NCBI GenBank assembly: GCA_023410715.1
Contig: JAEYPN010000023.1
Span: 1-11,452, forward strand
Reading direction: 5' to 3'
Source of the DNA: Bacillota bacterium
Lineage (GTDB): Bacteria > Bacillota_I > Bacilli_A > Izemoplasmatales > UBA1188
Length of the DNA: 11,452 nucleotides
Shown piece by piece: positions 1 to 8,447 of this stretch. The position numbers and the translations under genes are program-made. The notes beneath the pieces were generated by a model that was given only the letters and a program-made list of their open reading frames with translations, was not told where the DNA came from and ran no database searches. The number at the start of each line of letters is the position of its first letter. Position 1 is the first letter of the stretch.

Positions 1-57
1 TTTGGATTAGCTTTAGGTGAACTACAACAAAAGCTAATCGACAAATATCAAATATAA
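1..57 (+). CDS. C-terminal tail of a reading frame entering from the left, possibly an IS256-family transposase
   Basis: An open frame runs from the first base to a TAA at 55-57 and encodes 18 residues (FGLALGELQQKLIDKYQI). The hydrophobic spacing (LALxxLxxxL) fits the short helix that often ends IS256-type (mutator) transposases, but 18 residues cannot identify a family alone. The main support is the IS256-like terminal sequence about 45 bp downstream, at 101-128, and the plus-strand orientation pointing toward that end. It is the only plus-strand coding segment I accept. It could instead be the end of an unrelated gene. Confidence 0.4.
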   Translation, partial: FGLALGELQQKLIDKYQI

Positions 58-100
58 AAAATTTAAAACACTAAGAACTTTAAAATACTTAATTAAAAAG

Positions 101-128
101 AAAGTACACAAAATTCTTGACACTACCC
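101..128 (+). repeat. Probable right terminal inverted repeat of an IS256-family element
   Basis: Read on the minus strand, the end begins GGGTAGTGTCAAG and continues to TTTTGTGTACTTT. This is the arrangement I recall for IS256-family termini: a G-rich tip followed about 15 bases in by a TTGTGTA-type box. The outer boundary would be at 127 or 128. The partner end and the target duplication lie outside the window, so the assignment rests on resemblance and on the reading frame that stops at 57. Confidence 0.4.
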
Positions 129-174
129 AGCTATCTTCAAGTTCTTAAAATGTTGTTTAAATAATCTTTTAATT

Positions 175-540
175 TTAACTAAACAGATACTTAAATAGCT
201 TATCTAAAATGATTAAATCTGGATTTTTAGCCATATTGTAGAACCTGATACCATATTGGCCTTGAGATTTTAATTTTCGGGTTATTTTTATGTATCCACT
301 ATTACAAACTAGGGCTTTAAAAGTGTCTAGTTCTTCCAATTTTGCATTTGTTGTTCTTTCAAATATTATACTCCATTGCTTTCCTTGTTTTATATTAGAT
401 CCACCACTTTTATTAGATGTATCAATACGAACTACTTTAATATACTCATTTTTTAGATTATAATTATCCATTTTCCATTTTTGTTCTGTAAGACCATCTT
501 TATATTTTCTTAAATCTTCTAACAATTCTAATAATTTCAT
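175..540 (-). CDS. Hypothetical 121-aa protein, family not recognised
   Basis: The start is supported by an AAGGGTG ribosome site four bases before the ATG at 540. The product is small, basic and apparently soluble, with no signal peptide or membrane segment. The N-terminal 20 residues (MKLLELLEDLRKYKDGLTEQ) look helical. The rest alternates short hydrophobic stretches (YIKVVRID, WSIIFERTT, YIKITRKL, YGIRFYN) that suggest a small mostly beta fold before a C-terminal helix. It is separated from the restriction-like operon by 171 bp and has its own -10 box (592-597), so it is probably a separate unit. It ends about 47 bp from the putative IS256 end, and an accessory-island role is only inference. 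Confidence 0.7.
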   Translation of the reverse strand: MKLLELLEDLRKYKDGLTEQKWKMDNYNLKNEYIKVVRIDTSNKSGGSNIKQGKQWSIIFERTTNAKLEELDTFKALVCNSGYIKITRKLKSQGQYGIRFYNMAKNPDLIILDKLFKYLFS

Positions 541-591
541 AGTTCACCCTTCTTATATTCTTTTTTACATATAACAAATTCTAATAAACAT

Positions 592-597
592 ATTATA
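592..597 (-). promoter_or_regulatory. Candidate -10 box for the 121-aa gene
   Basis: The minus strand reads TATAAT, a consensus -10, 52 bp before the ATG at 540. No good -35 lies 16-18 bp upstream, so the promoter is weak, needs an activator, or is a chance match in AT-rich sequence. Confidence 0.35.
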
Positions 598-651
598 TTG
601 ATCAAACCAGTAAAAGAACGCATTCTATAGAAAGCTTATACTTGTTATTTA

Positions 652-668
652 TTAATCATATTGATTAA
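652..668. repeat. 17-bp palindrome TTAATCA-TAT-TGATTAA, possible operator
   Basis: Two perfect 7-bp arms (652-658 and 662-668) flank a TAT centre. It lies 44 bp past the stop of the 156-aa gene and 112 bp before the 121-aa gene, upstream of the -10 box at 592-597. A dimeric helix-turn-helix regulator could bind such a site. No regulator gene is visible here, and AT-rich DNA makes chance palindromes fairly common. Confidence 0.3.
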
Positions 669-683
669 AAATAAATAATTGCA

Positions 684-700
684 CCTAACATTCTCTTAGG
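684..700 (-). terminator. Weak terminator-like hairpin after the operon
   Basis: On the minus strand CCTAA, a 7-base loop and TTAGG form a 5-bp stem, extended by one possible G-U pair. A T-rich but interrupted tract (ATTATTTATTTTTAA) follows a few bases later. It sits just past the stop codon of the 156-aa gene, where a transcript end is expected. The short stem and imperfect T run keep confidence low. Confidence 0.25.
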
Positions 701-711
701 CTTATAAAACA

Positions 712-1182
712 TTATACTTTAGAAATATGATTTATATTTTCTATGTCAATAGAAACCATTTCATCATATGTGAAGTTTTTAGATATTGATTTATATTTTG
801 AAAGAAAAATCTTATATATCTCTAAATTCTTATTCCCATATTTTTTTATAAAATTTAAAAAAGAAATTATAAAATCTTTTTTGGGATTATAATTATTATC
901 AATACACTCATTCCATATAGGATAACAAACTGGATTACCACCATTGAATCCAGTACTTTGTTTGCGTGGATCAATTGAAATATAGTTAGCAAATCTCACA
1001 CCAACAGACCCATTGGACCTTTTATTCCCAGTCATAGTCCTAAGGTTATATGCAAAGATCTCATAATCTTTTTTACGAGTATTATATTCATAAATAAAAA
1101 AATAATAAGCTAGACAAATCACTAATTCATCGTGTGTCCATCGTATTCTCTCTGATTTAAATCTGTTTTGCAATTTCGACAT
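712..1182 (-). CDS. 156-aa protein resembling the N-terminal accessory domain of HNH/McrA-like restriction endonucleases
   Basis: Residues 13-92 match a module I recall at the N terminus of many HNH restriction enzymes. It has an opening RWTHDELVICLAYYF helix (like W-T-R-E-E-L-I-L-A-L-x-L-Y-F), then NGSVGVRFANYISIDP (57-72, like NGVxMKLxNFxxxDP), then GFNGGNPVCYPIWNE (78-92, like GLxxGxKxxxxxWxEF). Nothing resembling an HNH/beta-beta-alpha-Me nuclease follows. The last 60 residues are Lys/Asn-rich and mostly helical, so this is a stand-alone version of the domain. The gene starts one base after the AIPR stop, and its ribosome site GGTGG (six bases from the ATG) lies over the AIPR 3' end, so it is the last gene of the operon. 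A DNA-recognition or adaptor role is inference; only the domain resemblance is seen. Confidence 0.85.
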   Translation of the reverse strand: MSKLQNRFKSERIRWTHDELVICLAYYFFIYEYNTRKKDYEIFAYNLRTMTGNKRSNGSVGVRFANYISIDPRKQSTGFNGGNPVCYPIWNECIDNNYNPKKDFIISFLNFIKKYGNKNLEIYKIFLSKYKSISKNFTYDEMVSIDIENINHISKV

Positions 1183-1183
1183 A

Positions 1184-3283
1184 TTATTCCACCAAATATT
1201 TGTCCATCTTTAATTTTAGAGCCCATATTTCTTTAGATTGTTTTTTACTTAATATTTGGTATTTTTGTTGGATATATTTAATAGCAATGTCGCACAAATT
1301 TATTTCATAGTTGTTAATCTCATTTAATTTTTTTCCAACTTCCAATACTTTATTCCAATAAGATATTCCCAAATTAAATATTGCAATTTCACTAACTACT
1401 TCGTTAGTAATTTTTTGATCTTTTCTTGCAGCTAAGTTTTCAATTTCCATATATTCAGCATCCACTAATTGGTCTAAAGTCTTTTGAGATAATTTATATT
1501 TTTTTTCATTTAACTTGTTCCAACAAATTTCTCTTTTCGCATATTCACCAATATTCAAAATTTGCCGATTTGCATCATTAAATACATCATAAACCATCTT
1601 TGCTATATTTGCTAAATCTATTTTGTATTCGTTTAAACAACATTGTTGTTCCCATGTTTTTTTATAATTTATACTTAAATTTTCATTTTTTATTTCAAAA
1701 ATAAATTTTGAAAAGGTATATGGTACCAATTGTGCTCTGTATCCTTTGTTAATTTGATACCATTCTTCATTACTAATTATTTTCTCAATTTCATTAAAAA
1801 TAATTGCTTTTGCAATCAATTCTTTATAATATGTTTCATTAAACTTTAAATTTGATTTCTCCCACTCTTTTTCCATTATAATTTGAAATTTAGTCATATT
1901 CACTTCAGCACCCCAAGAAACATCAAATGGACGCATTTCTGATGCATTAATATATTTAGCTATGTCAGTTTTAGTAAACTTTTGAGATTTAGGATTTTGC
2001 AGTTCAAATAAATCTCTTTCCCTTTTTGTTTTAAATTTCATCCTTGATTGGTCATATTGGCCTCTAGCACGTTCGAAAAACCAAATCGACTGAATTGTTG
2101 AATTTGGTAATAGAGGAGTTTTTATTCGTCTTGAAAAATCTTCTATTCTTGAATAATAAGGATGATTTGAATTCAAGTCTGCATTAGTAACTTTATTTTG
2201 TTTATTTGCGTATTTTGAGATTAATCTAATTAGTTCAGGTGCTTCTTCATTATTCTTTATCAATGATAATTTCATTTGCACAAAAATTCCTGATAAGTCA
2301 GTATCATTTTTAATAACTGCAGAAGCCAAAGAAGCAGTTGTTTGCCCACCATTAATTATTTGTAAATTTTTAAATTCAGTTATAAAAAATCCAGTTGAAG
2401 TATTTTCAATGTTTACTTCTTCTGCGGTAGTAGTTATTCCATTGTTATACGCAAAAAATCTTGACTTATTATTTAAAATTGTATTTAAAATACCTTTATT
2501 AATTTCTCCTCTTGTGTTTAAAAAGGATCTTACATTGCTTTCTAGTAATCTTGCTGAATACTTCATATAAATATCAGATAAGAATTTTCCTGGTACAACG
2601 GCTAAATATGAGTCATAATCTTCTGATTGTACATCTGCTTTAATACATGGTATTCCTTCTTTTAAACCATAATCTTCTGTTTTTATAATAATATCATCCC
2701 TTTTAAATGATGCAGATTTAGTTTCATAAATTCCCTCTATATCAAGCAATGTTAAGTCAACATCAAATGACTTCATACCAACATTAAATGGTTTTAAGCT
2801 AAGGGTTGTTTTTAGTCTTTCGCTTTTTTTGTTGGTAGATATAATAATTAAATGAATTTTTCTTATTAAATCGACATTTCTTTTTATATCTTTCGCAATT
2901 TGTGTTGTTTCGTTACTATCTGGAGCGTTGTTAAAATAACCCTTTAATGTATTGTGTATAAAATTTGTCATTAAACTTGCCCTAAAATTAATTGATTCAG
3001 AGTTAATTGGCTTTATATCCCCATCATTCCAGTCAGAAAACAATAAATGAATTGTGTTTATCGACATTTCCAAGTAAGCAGCATCTATATGCATATTGCG
3101 AAATTGGTTATTGTCTGTCTTATAATCAACATAAGAATTAATAAGGTCACTTAAAACACCAAAATCATTTATTAAGATATCCTTGCAATAATTAATAAAT
3201 ATGTCAGTTGGATATTCTACATCAACAATTGATTGACTCTGTATATCATTAATTAAATCTTCTCTAAATTCTTCAATGTTCAT
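1184..3283 (-). CDS. AIPR-family protein (abortive infection phage resistance, PF10592-like)
   Basis: The 699-aa product carries the AIPR signature. ARLLESNVRSFLNTRGEINKG lies around residues 244-264, NNGITTTA at 280-287, LQIINGGQTTASL at 307-319, then SKYANKQNKV (356-365) and WFFERARGQYDQ (401-412). AIPR proteins are found in restriction-modification and abortive-infection operons, commonly beside Z1 and DUF4420 genes; the biochemical activity is not settled to my knowledge. The C-terminal 250 residues are helical, lysine-rich and poorly conserved. It has the best ribosome site in the operon, GGAGGAG five bases before the ATG. Its start overlaps the nuclease stop by 4 bp (ATGA), implying translational coupling. 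Length is within the usual 600-700 aa and no frameshift is seen. A cytoplasmic defence role is inferred from context. Confidence 0.93.
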   Translation of the reverse strand: MNIEEFREDLINDIQSQSIVDVEYPTDIFINYCKDILINDFGVLSDLINSYVDYKTDNNQFRNMHIDAAYLEMSINTIHLLFSDWNDGDIKPINSESINFRASLMTNFIHNTLKGYFNNAPDSNETTQIAKDIKRNVDLIRKIHLIIISTNKKSERLKTTLSLKPFNVGMKSFDVDLTLLDIEGIYETKSASFKRDDIIIKTEDYGLKEGIPCIKADVQSEDYDSYLAVVPGKFLSDIYMKYSARLLESNVRSFLNTRGEINKGILNTILNNKSRFFAYNNGITTTAEEVNIENTSTGFFITEFKNLQIINGGQTTASLASAVIKNDTDLSGIFVQMKLSLIKNNEEAPELIRLISKYANKQNKVTNADLNSNHPYYSRIEDFSRRIKTPLLPNSTIQSIWFFERARGQYDQSRMKFKTKRERDLFELQNPKSQKFTKTDIAKYINASEMRPFDVSWGAEVNMTKFQIIMEKEWEKSNLKFNETYYKELIAKAIIFNEIEKIISNEEWYQINKGYRAQLVPYTFSKFIFEIKNENLSINYKKTWEQQCCLNEYKIDLANIAKMVYDVFNDANRQILNIGEYAKREICWNKLNEKKYKLSQKTLDQLVDAEYMEIENLAARKDQKITNEVVSEIAIFNLGISYWNKVLEVGKKLNEINNYEINLCDIAIKYIQQKYQILSKKQSKEIWALKLKMDKYLVE

Positions 3284-4215
3284 TTTAGCTCCTCCAAAAA
3301 TTCACTAATCAATTTTATTACAAGCTCATAACTAACATTATTTATTGCTTTAGATTTTATTTCATTTTCTTTTAATGCTGGGAAATTATTATCAACTAAA
3401 TATGATGACAGTTCATGTACTTGATAATTTTTATTTCCTATGTCATCGCAAAAATCATATCCAACTTCTGATAATTTATTTAAGAATTTATCTTTTAATT
3501 CGTTTTCTATTATTTTTGAAATAATTAATTGGCATAACTTATTTATCGAAGATCCATCTCCATCATAAGAATCAGACATTTCTTCAACCTTAATTATTAT
3601 AAGATGGCCTTTAACATCAGACGATAATTGCTGAATTGAAGATATTTTTATTGTTGCAGATCCAGAACCAACAGTTTTTATCTCAAACCAAGTTTTTTCA
3701 ATTGAGAAATCCTTACTTAGCAACTCAGGCCCACTCCAACAATCAATTGAATTTTCATAACCATATTTTTCAATCATGTATTTATTTAAAAAATAAAGTT
3801 CACCATATAATCCTTTGGCTTTTTCAGGAGATAAAGGTGTCCTAGTTTTTTTGAATAAAGCGAGCCATGTATTAAAACGAGCACGTAAATTTTTGACTGC
3901 ATCATACTCACTTTTCTCATCCAAAACACATGAAATAAGATCTTCTCCAAAAATACAAAAAGCAGATAATAAGTTATCATTTTTCAGATCAAAACATGTC
4001 CAATAATTAAAATCCCCAGATTTTCCCTGTATAATTTCAATATTTTTTGTGTTTCCTTTAATATTGAAAGAATCTTTAGATAGAAATGATAATCTAAAAA
4101 AACCTTCTTTGCTAATTCCATAATAGGCTTTAACTACACCCTCTAAATTTATAAGTTTTTGAGCATCTTTAATATTTCTATTGATTTCAATAAATTTTTT
4201 ATATAAATCAATCAT
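3280..4215 (-). CDS. PD-(D/E)XK endonuclease-fold protein (DUF4420-like)
   Basis: This 311-aa protein has the DUF4420 form of the PD-(D/E)XK fold. It shows GLYGELYFL (135-143) with the conserved helix glutamate E139, WSGP (160-163), then D169 in SKDF and the E178-x-K180 pair in FEIKT. D169, E178 and K180 would bind metal and activate water, so the active site looks complete. The N-terminal 130 residues form the family's beta-rich region, with WxxxF and FCIFGEDL segments. The start overlaps the Z1 stop by 8 bp (ATGATTGA). A GGAGG lies 12 bases upstream and an AGAGG directly adjoins the ATG, so initiation probably relies on coupled translation. It is the most credible DNA-cleaving component of the operon. 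Its substrate and any dependence on methylation are not visible. Confidence 0.92.
   Translation of the reverse strand: MIDLYKKFIEINRNIKDAQKLINLEGVVKAYYGISKEGFFRLSFLSKDSFNIKGNTKNIEIIQGKSGDFNYWTCFDLKNDNLLSAFCIFGEDLISCVLDEKSEYDAVKNLRARFNTWLALFKKTRTPLSPEKAKGLYGELYFLNKYMIEKYGYENSIDCWSGPELLSKDFSIEKTWFEIKTVGSGSATIKISSIQQLSSDVKGHLIIIKVEEMSDSYDGDGSSINKLCQLIISKIIENELKDKFLNKLSEVGYDFCDDIGNKNYQVHELSSYLVDNNFPALKENEIKSKAINNVSYELVIKLISEFLEELK
3289..3295 (-). promoter_or_regulatory. Strong ribosome binding site of the AIPR gene
   Basis: GGAGGAG sits five bases before the AIPR ATG and inside the nuclease 3' end. It is the closest match to the Shine-Dalgarno consensus among the operon genes, which suggests relatively high or independent AIPR translation despite the 4-bp overlap. 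Confidence 0.8.
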
Positions 4216-6994
4216 CCTCTACTTCATCCTCCGTTTCAACAAATCTATTTAGATACTCCGATTGTTTTACTTTGTTTATTCTAAATTTCATCATTATTTT
4301 TCCTTCTCTCCCCGCAAAGCCTATACCAAATCCTATAAGTAGATCATTTCTTTTATAATCATCTATAATATTCTTCTTATCTAGAGAATAATCACTATCT
4401 TTCGTTTTTGAATCTCCTTGAATCAACTGTATTGGCAAAATAACAAGCAAAGGACGTCTTTTACTTACTCCTAAATAGTCTTCTGCAATTGGGGTTGCTT
4501 CTTTTGATAAGTTCTTTCGTTTAGCTCTTTTACATGCCAATGCTTTTGCCTCTTCAACTTGGTCTGGCTCCAAACCGGAATTAAAAATACCTGGATCAAG
4601 CAATCTATTGTTGTTCTTTGCAATTCTTATAATATTTTCGTCCATTTCATATGAAAATGAACGATGTACAGGTATAATAAATCTATTTTCTGATATTTTA
4701 AATGATGCTTCACCAGGATGTAAATTATCTCCATTTGCAAAAACAATATCCCAGCTGTCATAAAACTCTCCTTTTCTAATAAAACTTGAAATATTATCAG
4801 TATCAAATTTTTTGTTTTCAAATGGGATATCTAGCTCAGATATAAAATCTGCGATAATAGAATTAGAAACATCTTGATACATAAGCCTATTTTTTACGTT
4901 TTTTAAAATATATCCTGAACTATTTAGTTTCTTAATAAATTCATTAACAAGATCATAATTTTTCTTATTTTTACTTGGGTCCTTATATAATTTAGATGTG
5001 TCTATTGCTACACCTGAATAATTAAGACCCCGAATTATTTCTGATGAATTACGCATTTTATTACGGGCAGTTATAAGAAGATCCGTTTCCAAAGTCTCTG
5101 GGCTTTCCATAATCATTAAACCAAATTCCTTAGGTTCAGCTCCTCTTACTGCCATCATATCTAATTGTGAATCTAAATTATCTAATGCATCAGAAACTGC
5201 ACAAAAACAATCATAACTTGTTTGACTCATAAAAATTGAACACAGATCTTCATATCTAGGTCTATATCCAAACCATCTACACATTTGTAGCATTGTATCA
5301 TATGCCATTGAATTTCTACTATAATAACTAGTCATTAATCCTTCTAACGTTAATCCACGAGATAAAATAAAACCACCAATAGCAATTACTCTTGCACCTG
5401 TATCCCTATAGTCTTTATATTTAAATCTTTGATCACCTTTGTATTTATTATTAATGACAGTAACTTTAAATTTGAAAATTTCATCTAATAATAAACTTTT
5501 AATGCAATCAAACGGTATTTTTTGATTTATAGTTTCTCCTTTATAGTATTCATTTTTACTCGCAAATGACGCATCACTCATATAAAGTTCATAAATTCTA
5601 TTTAATTCTTTATGTTTTATAAATCTTTCTATACTATACTTATCATATTGTTGAATTGCATCTCGTAGTGTAGTAACATATTCTTCCACAAGTTCTTTTA
5701 TTCTTGTTTGAATCTTATTATACGGACTGACATTAATCATCATAGATCTATGCTTTGTGGAATCACCTCTTAGGGTTCTAATACAATTGCAGATTAAAAA
5801 TATACAAATTGAATTTCGTAGTGATTCCCATAATAAAGGTATGTCATCATCTTTTTTATGCTTCGATAGGAGTTTATTTTTTTCATTATCTTGAATTTTT
5901 TTCCAATAAATATTGTTATTTTTAAAAACTTTTTCAATTCCGAAATATGATTTACTACTTGAGGACTTCAATCTATGTATAAAATCACTTGGAAATAAAT
6001 CATCATTCCCCACTTCTATCTCAGGATTTATGAAGATATTTGCAAAAGGAGTTGCCGTATATCCAACATATGTAGAACAATTAAAATTGTTATAAATGTC
6101 GCGAATTAGTCCGTTAATAGTTGATGGATCTTCATCATCTTTTCTTGTGTTAATACTAGCGTTGTCGCATTCATCATCAATTATAAGAATATTATTACTA
6201 GAAATATTTGTTTGGCCAGGTTTAAGCCATTTTTTTACTGCATTTAATATAGATTTGTTTTTCTTTACAACTAAGATTTGTGGTTTATTTATGTCATTAG
6301 ATGTAAAATTCCCTGCAGAAAAATCAGCAATATCAGTTGTTAATGGTATTGCATAATGTCCTCCGGTGCCAACAATTCCTACACCAATATATTTAATTAT
6401 TTCATTGTTGCCAATTGTAGAACTTACTGCGCCAATTAATCCTTCATCTGTTCTTTCTTGAGTTTGAATTCTAAGAGAGTCCGTAACGCCAGCAAGAATC
6501 AATATTATCTTATAACCATAATCACACGCAATGTTAGCTAATGCCAAATAATTTGATGTTTTACCCGATTGTACATCTCCCATGACTAGGCCACGTTTTC
6601 TTTCATTGGACACAGGATCAGCACATAAAGATAAAACTTTTTCTGCATCAGCGATTATACCATTTTTGGCATCATCACCATAATGTTCATTAATCAAATA
6701 GCTTTCATACCGTCTTTGATATTTGTGATCATCATTAGACATGCATGTTTTCTTCTTATGAAACCAAGTTTCATTAGCCTTTGAATTAGAAAGAGTCACT
6801 CCTGGTTCAAATGTCCTAGAACCATATGTATATTCATAAGCATATGCTATCTCTTCAATTTCTGTTGTGCTCAGATGTTTATAATCTGGTATGCAACATA
6901 AAACTTTCTTAATTTTCGCTATTAATTCCTCATGGCTTATAGATTTACCAAAAAGAATTCCATATAATATCAATACAGCATTTTGCTTATCCAT
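4208..6994 (-). CDS. Z1-domain superfamily II helicase-like ATPase (PF10593-like)
   Basis: The 928-aa product has the full Z1 motif set. The Walker A is GDVQSGKT (139-146), the Walker B LIIDDECDNAS (270-280), motif III GYTATPFANIF (311-321), GGFILSRGLTLEGL (540-553), and the arginine-rich motif MLQMCRWFGYRPRYEDL (568-584). These correspond to an NTP-driven nucleic-acid motor or remodeller; whether it unwinds DNA is unknown. The N-terminal 130 residues and the approximately 340-residue C-terminal region carry no domain I recognise and may contact partners. Z1 genes typically sit with GHKL ATPase, DUF4420 and AIPR genes in restriction-like operons, as here. The ATG overlaps the GHKL ATPase stop by 8 bp (ATGGATAA), with AGAGG seven bases upstream. 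All motifs are intact and the length is normal. Confidence 0.95.
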   Translation of the reverse strand: MDKQNAVLILYGILFGKSISHEELIAKIKKVLCCIPDYKHLSTTEIEEIAYAYEYTYGSRTFEPGVTLSNSKANETWFHKKKTCMSNDDHKYQRRYESYLINEHYGDDAKNGIIADAEKVLSLCADPVSNERKRGLVMGDVQSGKTSNYLALANIACDYGYKIILILAGVTDSLRIQTQERTDEGLIGAVSSTIGNNEIIKYIGVGIVGTGGHYAIPLTTDIADFSAGNFTSNDINKPQILVVKKNKSILNAVKKWLKPGQTNISSNNILIIDDECDNASINTRKDDEDPSTINGLIRDIYNNFNCSTYVGYTATPFANIFINPEIEVGNDDLFPSDFIHRLKSSSSKSYFGIEKVFKNNNIYWKKIQDNEKNKLLSKHKKDDDIPLLWESLRNSICIFLICNCIRTLRGDSTKHRSMMINVSPYNKIQTRIKELVEEYVTTLRDAIQQYDKYSIERFIKHKELNRIYELYMSDASFASKNEYYKGETINQKIPFDCIKSLLLDEIFKFKVTVINNKYKGDQRFKYKDYRDTGARVIAIGGFILSRGLTLEGLMTSYYSRNSMAYDTMLQMCRWFGYRPRYEDLCSIFMSQTSYDCFCAVSDALDNLDSQLDMMAVRGAEPKEFGLMIMESPETLETDLLITARNKMRNSSEIIRGLNYSGVAIDTSKLYKDPSKNKKNYDLVNEFIKKLNSSGYILKNVKNRLMYQDVSNSIIADFISELDIPFENKKFDTDNISSFIRKGEFYDSWDIVFANGDNLHPGEASFKISENRFIIPVHRSFSYEMDENIIRIAKNNNRLLDPGIFNSGLEPDQVEEAKALACKRAKRKNLSKEATPIAEDYLGVSKRRPLLVILPIQLIQGDSKTKDSDYSLDKKNIIDDYKRNDLLIGFGIGFAGREGKIMMKFRINKVKQSEYLNRFVETEDEVEDD

Positions 6995-8438
6995 TATTAA
7001 TCCTCTTCATTATCTCTTTTTTTCTATAATCAACCTTTTTATATCCTTGCGATTGAATTAATGTTTCAGCACATTGGAGCGGATCCATAGAATTCTTTGA
7101 AAATAATATTAATTCTTCTATTAAATTATCTTCTTCAAGTTGCTCCTCAGAATTTAAAATCTTAAGTGAATCTGCATTGTCAGAAACAATTAAACCCTTC
7201 GGAATAAATTGCTCTACTTTATCTAAATATGCATTTAATAACTTTTTTTGCTCAACATCTAAAATAGAAATTAATTCATTATATATTGGATTATCATTTC
7301 TATTAATTTCATATTTTATTTCACCACGATGTAATGAAATTCTTTTCCATAAAGGAAACTCTGCTTCTGATTCTATCTTTCCTGTATATCTAACTTCCCG
7401 TTTGCTTCTAAAGGTTGAATCTTTTATAGAAATTCTAAGTTGTTCTTTTATTAAATCTGGAATTTTTGCTGATGATTTTTTAACATCTAGCATCCATAAA
7501 GAGTCTAATTCAGATGGAACATCAACCCTTATTCTTGCTAGTTTATTAAATTCACTTCTAATATTCATATGTAGCCAACTACCCCATATGATCAATCTTT
7601 TATTTCTATATATGTAAAATCCTTGATCATCATAAATACTTTTAGGATTACCCAAATATTTTTTATGCTCCTCAGTTAAAGAATTAGCATAAGGAAGAAC
7701 AAATGGTGTAACAACAATATTATGATCTAAAACATTTATATTTTGTGATCTCCCCTTTTGGATACATGAAAAATCAGACAAAAAAGGATCCCTTTTTTCA
7801 ATTCTATGTCCATTAAACTCAATATTTATTTGATTATAAAATCTATGAAAAACAAACTCAATATGTTGTTTTGCTAATCCAATAACAGAAATGAATGAAT
7901 CTTTAAAAGATTTTGCTTCTTCTTCTATCTTATCAAATTTCTCCCATATCACCAATGTTCCAGATTTTTCTTTAAAAATCCTATCAACCTCTGATAATTT
8001 ATTAATCTCATCATTATCCAAAATATCTAATATCCATAAGTTTAATTCTTGTATTTTTTTTAAATCATAACGCATAGCATTTACTTTATTCACATTTTTA
8101 CTAACCACCGTTAAACTTAAGCATTGGGAAAAAGATGCAGACTTTAGACCTAATCCAAATCTTCCAAGCTCAATTTCTTTATCTTCTTTATTCTCACGAT
8201 CAGAGCCAAGAGTCATTGCGTTTTCGAGTTCTTTTAAACTCATACCACATCCATCATCAAAAATGGCAACGTATGGTTCTTCTGCATCTGGATTGCTTAA
8301 TACAAATATGTTTTTTGCACCTGCAGAAACACTATTATCTATGATATCCGCTAAGGCAGTTGAAAAATTGTAACCTATGCATCTTAGACCAGTAATCATA
8401 GATTTAGCAGGTGGAATTTTTATAATTTCTTTAGACAT
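6987..8438 (-). CDS. GHKL + S5 ATPase of the MORC/paraMORC (MutL-like) group
   Basis: The 483-aa protein begins with a Bergerat-fold ATPase: the N box ALADIIDNSVSAGA (28-41) with N35 for Mg2+, the G1 box DDGCGM (61-66), the G2 box GRFGLGLKSAS (92-102), and a strand GTLVIWEKF (160-168). An S5-like domain follows, with QGFYIYRNKRLI (272-283) and RIRVDVPSELDS...DVKKS (302-322), where K320 or K321 is the likely lysine reaching the ATP gamma-phosphate. The N box has Asp (D31) where MutL has its catalytic Glu. Bacterial MORC-like proteins of this kind occur in restriction operons with superfamily II helicases and endonucleases. A nucleotide-gated DNA clamp is the likely role, by family inference. 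The ribosome site GGGGG lies five bases before the ATG, and the gene starts 9 bp after its upstream neighbour. Confidence 0.93.
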   Translation of the reverse strand: MSKEIIKIPPAKSMITGLRCIGYNFSTALADIIDNSVSAGAKNIFVLSNPDAEEPYVAIFDDGCGMSLKELENAMTLGSDRENKEDKEIELGRFGLGLKSASFSQCLSLTVVSKNVNKVNAMRYDLKKIQELNLWILDILDNDEINKLSEVDRIFKEKSGTLVIWEKFDKIEEEAKSFKDSFISVIGLAKQHIEFVFHRFYNQINIEFNGHRIEKRDPFLSDFSCIQKGRSQNINVLDHNIVVTPFVLPYANSLTEEHKKYLGNPKSIYDDQGFYIYRNKRLIIWGSWLHMNIRSEFNKLARIRVDVPSELDSLWMLDVKKSSAKIPDLIKEQLRISIKDSTFRSKREVRYTGKIESEAEFPLWKRISLHRGEIKYEINRNDNPIYNELISILDVEQKKLLNAYLDKVEQFIPKGLIVSDNADSLKILNSEEQLEEDNLIEELILFSKNSMDPLQCAETLIQSQGYKKVDYRKKEIMKRINNG

Positions 8439-8447
8439 AATTACCCC

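Larger units (their letters stand above)
541..711. other. Intergenic stretch between the 121-aa gene and the operon end
   Basis: This AT-rich 171-bp gap holds, in minus-strand order, a weak hairpin at 684-700, a perfect 7-bp-arm palindrome at 652-668 and a TATAAT box at 592-597. I see no open frame with a ribosome site in it. Together these suggest the end of one transcript and the control region of the next. Confidence 0.5.

Noticed and set aside
3786..4821. Short minus-strand frames inside the nuclease (3786-3980) and Z1 (4627-4821) genes
   Set aside because: They lie out of frame within longer genes whose motifs are intact.
3636..8344. Several plus-strand open frames of 60-146 codons opposite the nuclease, Z1 and ATPase genes
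   Set aside because: They are antisense shadows of genes with full motif sets, lack convincing ribosome sites and have no recognisable composition or domain.
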